Part shown: in pieces, positions 32,139-33,771 of the stretch | How positions within the stretch are numbered: position 1 is the stretch's first letter | Layout: every line of letters starts with the position of its first letter | Assembly (NCBI GenBank): GCA_037128295.1 | Contig: JBAXWR010000054.1 | Coordinates: forward strand, 1-33,771 | Direction of reading: 5' to 3' | DNA: 33,771 nucleotides | From: JAAFHB01 sp037128295 | GTDB taxonomy: Bacteria; Bacteroidota; Bacteroidia; Bacteroidales; Prolixibacteraceae | Program-made: the position numbers and the translations under genes | Notes under the pieces: generated by a model | What the model was told of the DNA's origin: nothing | Databases searched by the model: none | Seen by the model: only the letters and a program-made list of their open reading frames with translations

Positions 32139-32185
32139 AAGTTTTCATGATTGTTTAACATTGAAAGAAAATTTTAAATTTCCTG

Positions 32186-32395
32186 TTATACAACATGTTT
32201 TTCTCCCCCACGATCAAAAAAAGGGAAGCCTTCACTTCCCCTTTTCTTTAAAGACTGATTTGGTTTTAAATCTCGTGGACTCACTTTAGTGTCAAGGGTC
32301 CGTTTCATCCCGTCGATCACCGATACAATCACCGGCGAATTCGATGTCTTGAACTCATTGCCGGTTGCATCCTTTGGCAATGGCAACGAACTCAT
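32186..32395 (-). other. Ambiguous ORF open on both strands, probably a decayed gene
   Basis: On the minus strand an ATG at 32395 opens 69 codons (MSSLPLPKDATGNEFKTSNS...), but the last third is read through a terminator hairpin, which is not usual for a real gene. On the plus strand, 32259-32468 is open for 69 codons without a start codon and reads like a protein tail (SITDTITGEFDVLNSLPVAS, then FGNGNELIEIYCSASPNNNL and a stop at TAG 32466). Its codons (ATC, ACC, GGC, TTC) fit the organism better. I favour a remnant of a plus-strand gene, but neither frame is proven. Confidence 0.3.
32216..32245. terminator. Bidirectional intrinsic terminator
   Basis: GGGAAG (32223-32228) pairs with CTTCCC (32235-32240) around a CCTTCA loop. 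On the minus strand it is followed by seven T, on the plus strand by CTTTT. It would end transcription of the regulator-chaperone pair coming from the right. Confidence 0.75.
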
Positions 32396-32455
32396 CGAAA
32401 TTTACTGTTCCGCATCGCCGAACAATAACCTTGCACGTAATGTAAGTGTAACCGC

Positions 32456-32887
32456 TTACTCAACATAGGTTTTTTCCGTATTAAGAGCTGTGGGATTAAC
32501 GATTGGCAACAATACATTGTGCATAAATGTCCCTTTAAATTGTGAGAACATGATGCCTCTTGTTGTTGAAAGCGAAATCGAATTTAAGGTAACAATAAAT
32601 TGATCGGGTAATTTAACAAAGTCGGAAGCTGAATTGAAGACCTGCATGTTTTCTACAAGAAAAATGCAGCTAGTTTTTATTGATGCGTGAATTTGTTTGT
32701 CATCTTCATGAATTAAATCAATTGTAGTTGAAACGATTACCAGTTTTTCTTCAATATTGATCCGCTGCTCTACATCGATGTTAAAACTGTATCCTCTTTC
32801 CGAATTTAAGGGAATTTGAGGCTGATTCAGGTTTAATGCATTCAATTCGATTCCCTTTAGCTGAAAGCTCACGTTTAATTGTTCCAT
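32456..32887 (-). CDS. SecB-like chaperone
   Basis: 143 aa from the ATG at 32887. The N-terminal part is beta-rich: VSFQLKGIELNALNL, then SFNIDVEQRINIEEKLVIVSTTI and a strand with SIKTSCIFLVENM. The tail carries LNSISLSTTRGIMFSQFKGTFMHNVLLPIVNP, which matches the SecB signature of a helix with 'STTRG', then a 'LPIVNP' turn. Secretory chaperones of this class hold unfolded proteins; SecB-like copies next to an Xre gene often belong to toxin-antitoxin-chaperone systems, where they stabilise the antitoxin. It starts 11 bases after the regulator's stop codon. No toxin gene is adjacent. Good confidence in the family, less in the role. Confidence 0.75.
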   Translation of the reverse strand: MEQLNVSFQLKGIELNALNLNQPQIPLNSERGYSFNIDVEQRINIEEKLVIVSTTIDLIHEDDKQIHASIKTSCIFLVENMQVFNSASDFVKLPDQFIVTLNSISLSTTRGIMFSQFKGTFMHNVLLPIVNPTALNTEKTYVE

Positions 32888-32898
32888 AGCTGAGAAAT

Positions 32899-33273
32899 TT
32901 AACAACTTCCGGTATTGGAACCTGCCCATGATGCATAGGAAGAGGTAATCTTCACATTAGCGATCGCCTCCATGCAATTTTCAGTGTTGACCTTTTGGGA
33001 TAAACTAAGTGCAAAATGTAGTACTTGTTCCTTTGGTTTTTCCCCCACATTTATTAACTTGGTTTCAAGCTTGAGTTCCAAATCAAAAAGCGTTTCAATG
33101 GTAAAATTATGGGTTCCGCTCAACCATTTCGTAATCTCAGAGGGGCGCTTGCCCAATTGGTCTGCCAATTCTTTTTTGCTCCATCCTTTCTTTACTCTTG
33201 CTTTGTCAAGCTTTGCGGCAAGCATCATCCGCTTGTTTGTTTTCTCCTGTTCTTCAGGAGTTATTTCCGACAA
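32899..33273 (-). CDS. Xre-type regulator, HigA-like, with C-terminal extension
   Basis: 124 aa from a TTG at 33273. The helix-turn-helix spans about residues 20-75 (AAKLDKARVKKGWSKKELADQL, then GKRPSEITKWLSGTHNFTIET), the class that often acts as an antitoxin. After it comes an extension (about 90-124) ending SSYASWAGSNTGSC, Ser/Ala/aromatic-rich, comparable to the chaperone-addiction tails of antitoxins that need SecB-like partners. No ATG exists in frame; the frame stays open to an in-frame TGA at 33331-33333, so up to 143 codons could be read from a non-ATG start, and the related proteins I recall are longer here. The start may be damaged or non-canonical. Confidence 0.75.
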   Translation of the reverse strand: MSEITPEEQEKTNKRMMLAAKLDKARVKKGWSKKELADQLGKRPSEITKWLSGTHNFTIETLFDLELKLETKLINVGEKPKEQVLHFALSLSQKVNTENCMEAIANVKITSSYASWAGSNTGSC

Positions 33274-33277
33274 AAGT

Positions 33278-33334
33278 GCCGATAAAATGTCACTTTCGTA
33301 CTTTTCTGCTGGTTTGGGCCGATAAAACTGTCAC
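33278..33334 (-). promoter_or_regulatory. Direct repeats at the start of the Xre gene
   Basis: GCCGATAAAATGTCAC at 33278-33293 recurs as GCCGATAAAACTGTCAC at 33318-33334 (plus-strand sequence), offset 40 bases, with one base inserted. They lie around the possible start of the regulator gene and could be its own operator sites. Confidence 0.4.
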
Positions 33335-33376
33335 GTTTTAGAATAATGAGGGTGTCCAATATCTATAATCTTTCAT

Positions 33377-33384
33377 TATCTTTG
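33377..33384 (+). promoter_or_regulatory. -7 element of the AAA-ATPase gene
   Basis: TATCTTTG, an exact TAnnTTTG match, 20 bases before the ATG at 33405. Confidence 0.6.
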
Positions 33385-33404
33385 AATGTTAATATTGGAA
33401 AAAC

Positions 33405-33771
33405 ATGAAAAAGATACCTTATGGGATAAGCAGTTTTGAAAAGATCAAATCCGAAAACTATTACTTTGTCGATAAAACAAAGTATATCAGATTGATCGAG
33501 GAGATGGGTTCCCCCTATTTGTTTTTCCTGCGTCCCCGCCGGTTTGGGAAAAGCCTGTTTATCTCGATGCTCGAACATTACTATGACATCGAAAAGGCTG
33601 ATCAATTCGATCGGTTGTTTGCAGATACCTATATCGGACAAAACCCTACTCCTTTAAAAAATTCATATCCTGTCTTACGGTTTAATTTTTCAATGGTTAA
33701 GACGCAGGGAACAGTAGAACAAATTAAACAAGGTTTTTGCCTGCATATCTGGAGCGAAATGCACTCCTTTA
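33405..33771 (+). CDS. AAA-ATPase/PD-(D/E)XK nuclease-type protein, N-terminal part
   Basis: 122 codons are seen before the window ends. Starts MKKIPYGISSFEKIKSENYY, then FVDKTKYIRLIEE and LFFLRPRRFGKSLFISMLEHYY, which holds the degenerate Walker A (RPRRFGKS, about 43-50). These are the opening blocks of the AAA-ATPase-like family whose members (typically 500-600 aa) end in a PD-(D/E)XK nuclease domain (DUF1703-type). Many copies occur in Bacteroidota genomes, and their function is unknown; some are mobile or defence-related in context. It is divergent from the Xre regulator, whose repeats lie in the shared intergenic region. Confidence 0.8.
   Translation, partial: MKKIPYGISSFEKIKSENYYFVDKTKYIRLIEEMGSPYLFFLRPRRFGKSLFISMLEHYYDIEKADQFDRLFADTYIGQNPTPLKNSYPVLRFNFSMVKTQGTVEQIKQGFCLHIWSEMHSF

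Overview
The window reads as a chromosomal segment of a Bacteroidota bacterium, probably a Bacteroidales/Marinilabiliales-type polysaccharide degrader. The support is a GLPGLI protein paired with an outer-membrane beta-barrel protein, carbohydrate enzymes with Sec signals, promoters of the Bacteroidota TAnnTTTG type, short A-rich ribosome-binding regions, and palindromic repeats of a kind I know from this phylum. No rRNA, tRNA or CRISPR array was seen.

Layout. (1) 1-2640, minus strand: a cysteine/metal module with a truncated thioredoxin-like protein, a DUF6132-like membrane protein, a DUF1847 protein, a NifX-type protein, a 31-aa Cys-rich peptide and an ArsM-like methyltransferase. Two of its promoters carry the same direct-repeat motif. 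(2) 2640-2850: remnant of an IS4-type transposase. (3) 2922-8984, minus: esterase, SGNH acetylesterase, a full-length homologue of animal galactosylceramidase (GH59) and a Ser-type sulfatase. The last three form a tight operon whose logic is to remove sulfate, then beta-galactose, then acyl groups from a sulfated galactoside. (4) 9033-16918: Mfd, a TPR/PAS hybrid-topology histidine kinase without a partner regulator, a GNAT-fold protein and a small lipoprotein. (5) 16956-17587: a PIN-domain toxin-antitoxin pair. (6) 17675-23071, plus: alpha-galactosidase (GH36) and beta-galactosidase (GH2), which extend the galactose theme. (7) 23229-26751: GLPGLI protein plus outer-membrane beta-barrel protein.

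(8) 27343-about 32140, minus, visibly more A+T-rich than the rest: a compact run of about ten or eleven genes, most of them very small and unrecognised. It holds three exported proteins (a DUF6175-like protein with an EF-hand-like loop and two proteins resembling LPP20/FlgT-type envelope proteins), and upstream a 70-aa helical protein directly abutting a 141-aa protein that looks like a reduced ADP-ribosyltransferase fold. This is my best candidate for an undescribed system. (9) 32186-33771: an Xre-type regulator followed by a SecB-like chaperone, which looks like a toxin-antitoxin-chaperone locus without its toxin. Divergent from it is the start of an AAA-ATPase/PD-(D/E)XK-family gene cut by the window edge.

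All functional statements come from reading motifs and from remembered family features. No database search was run.
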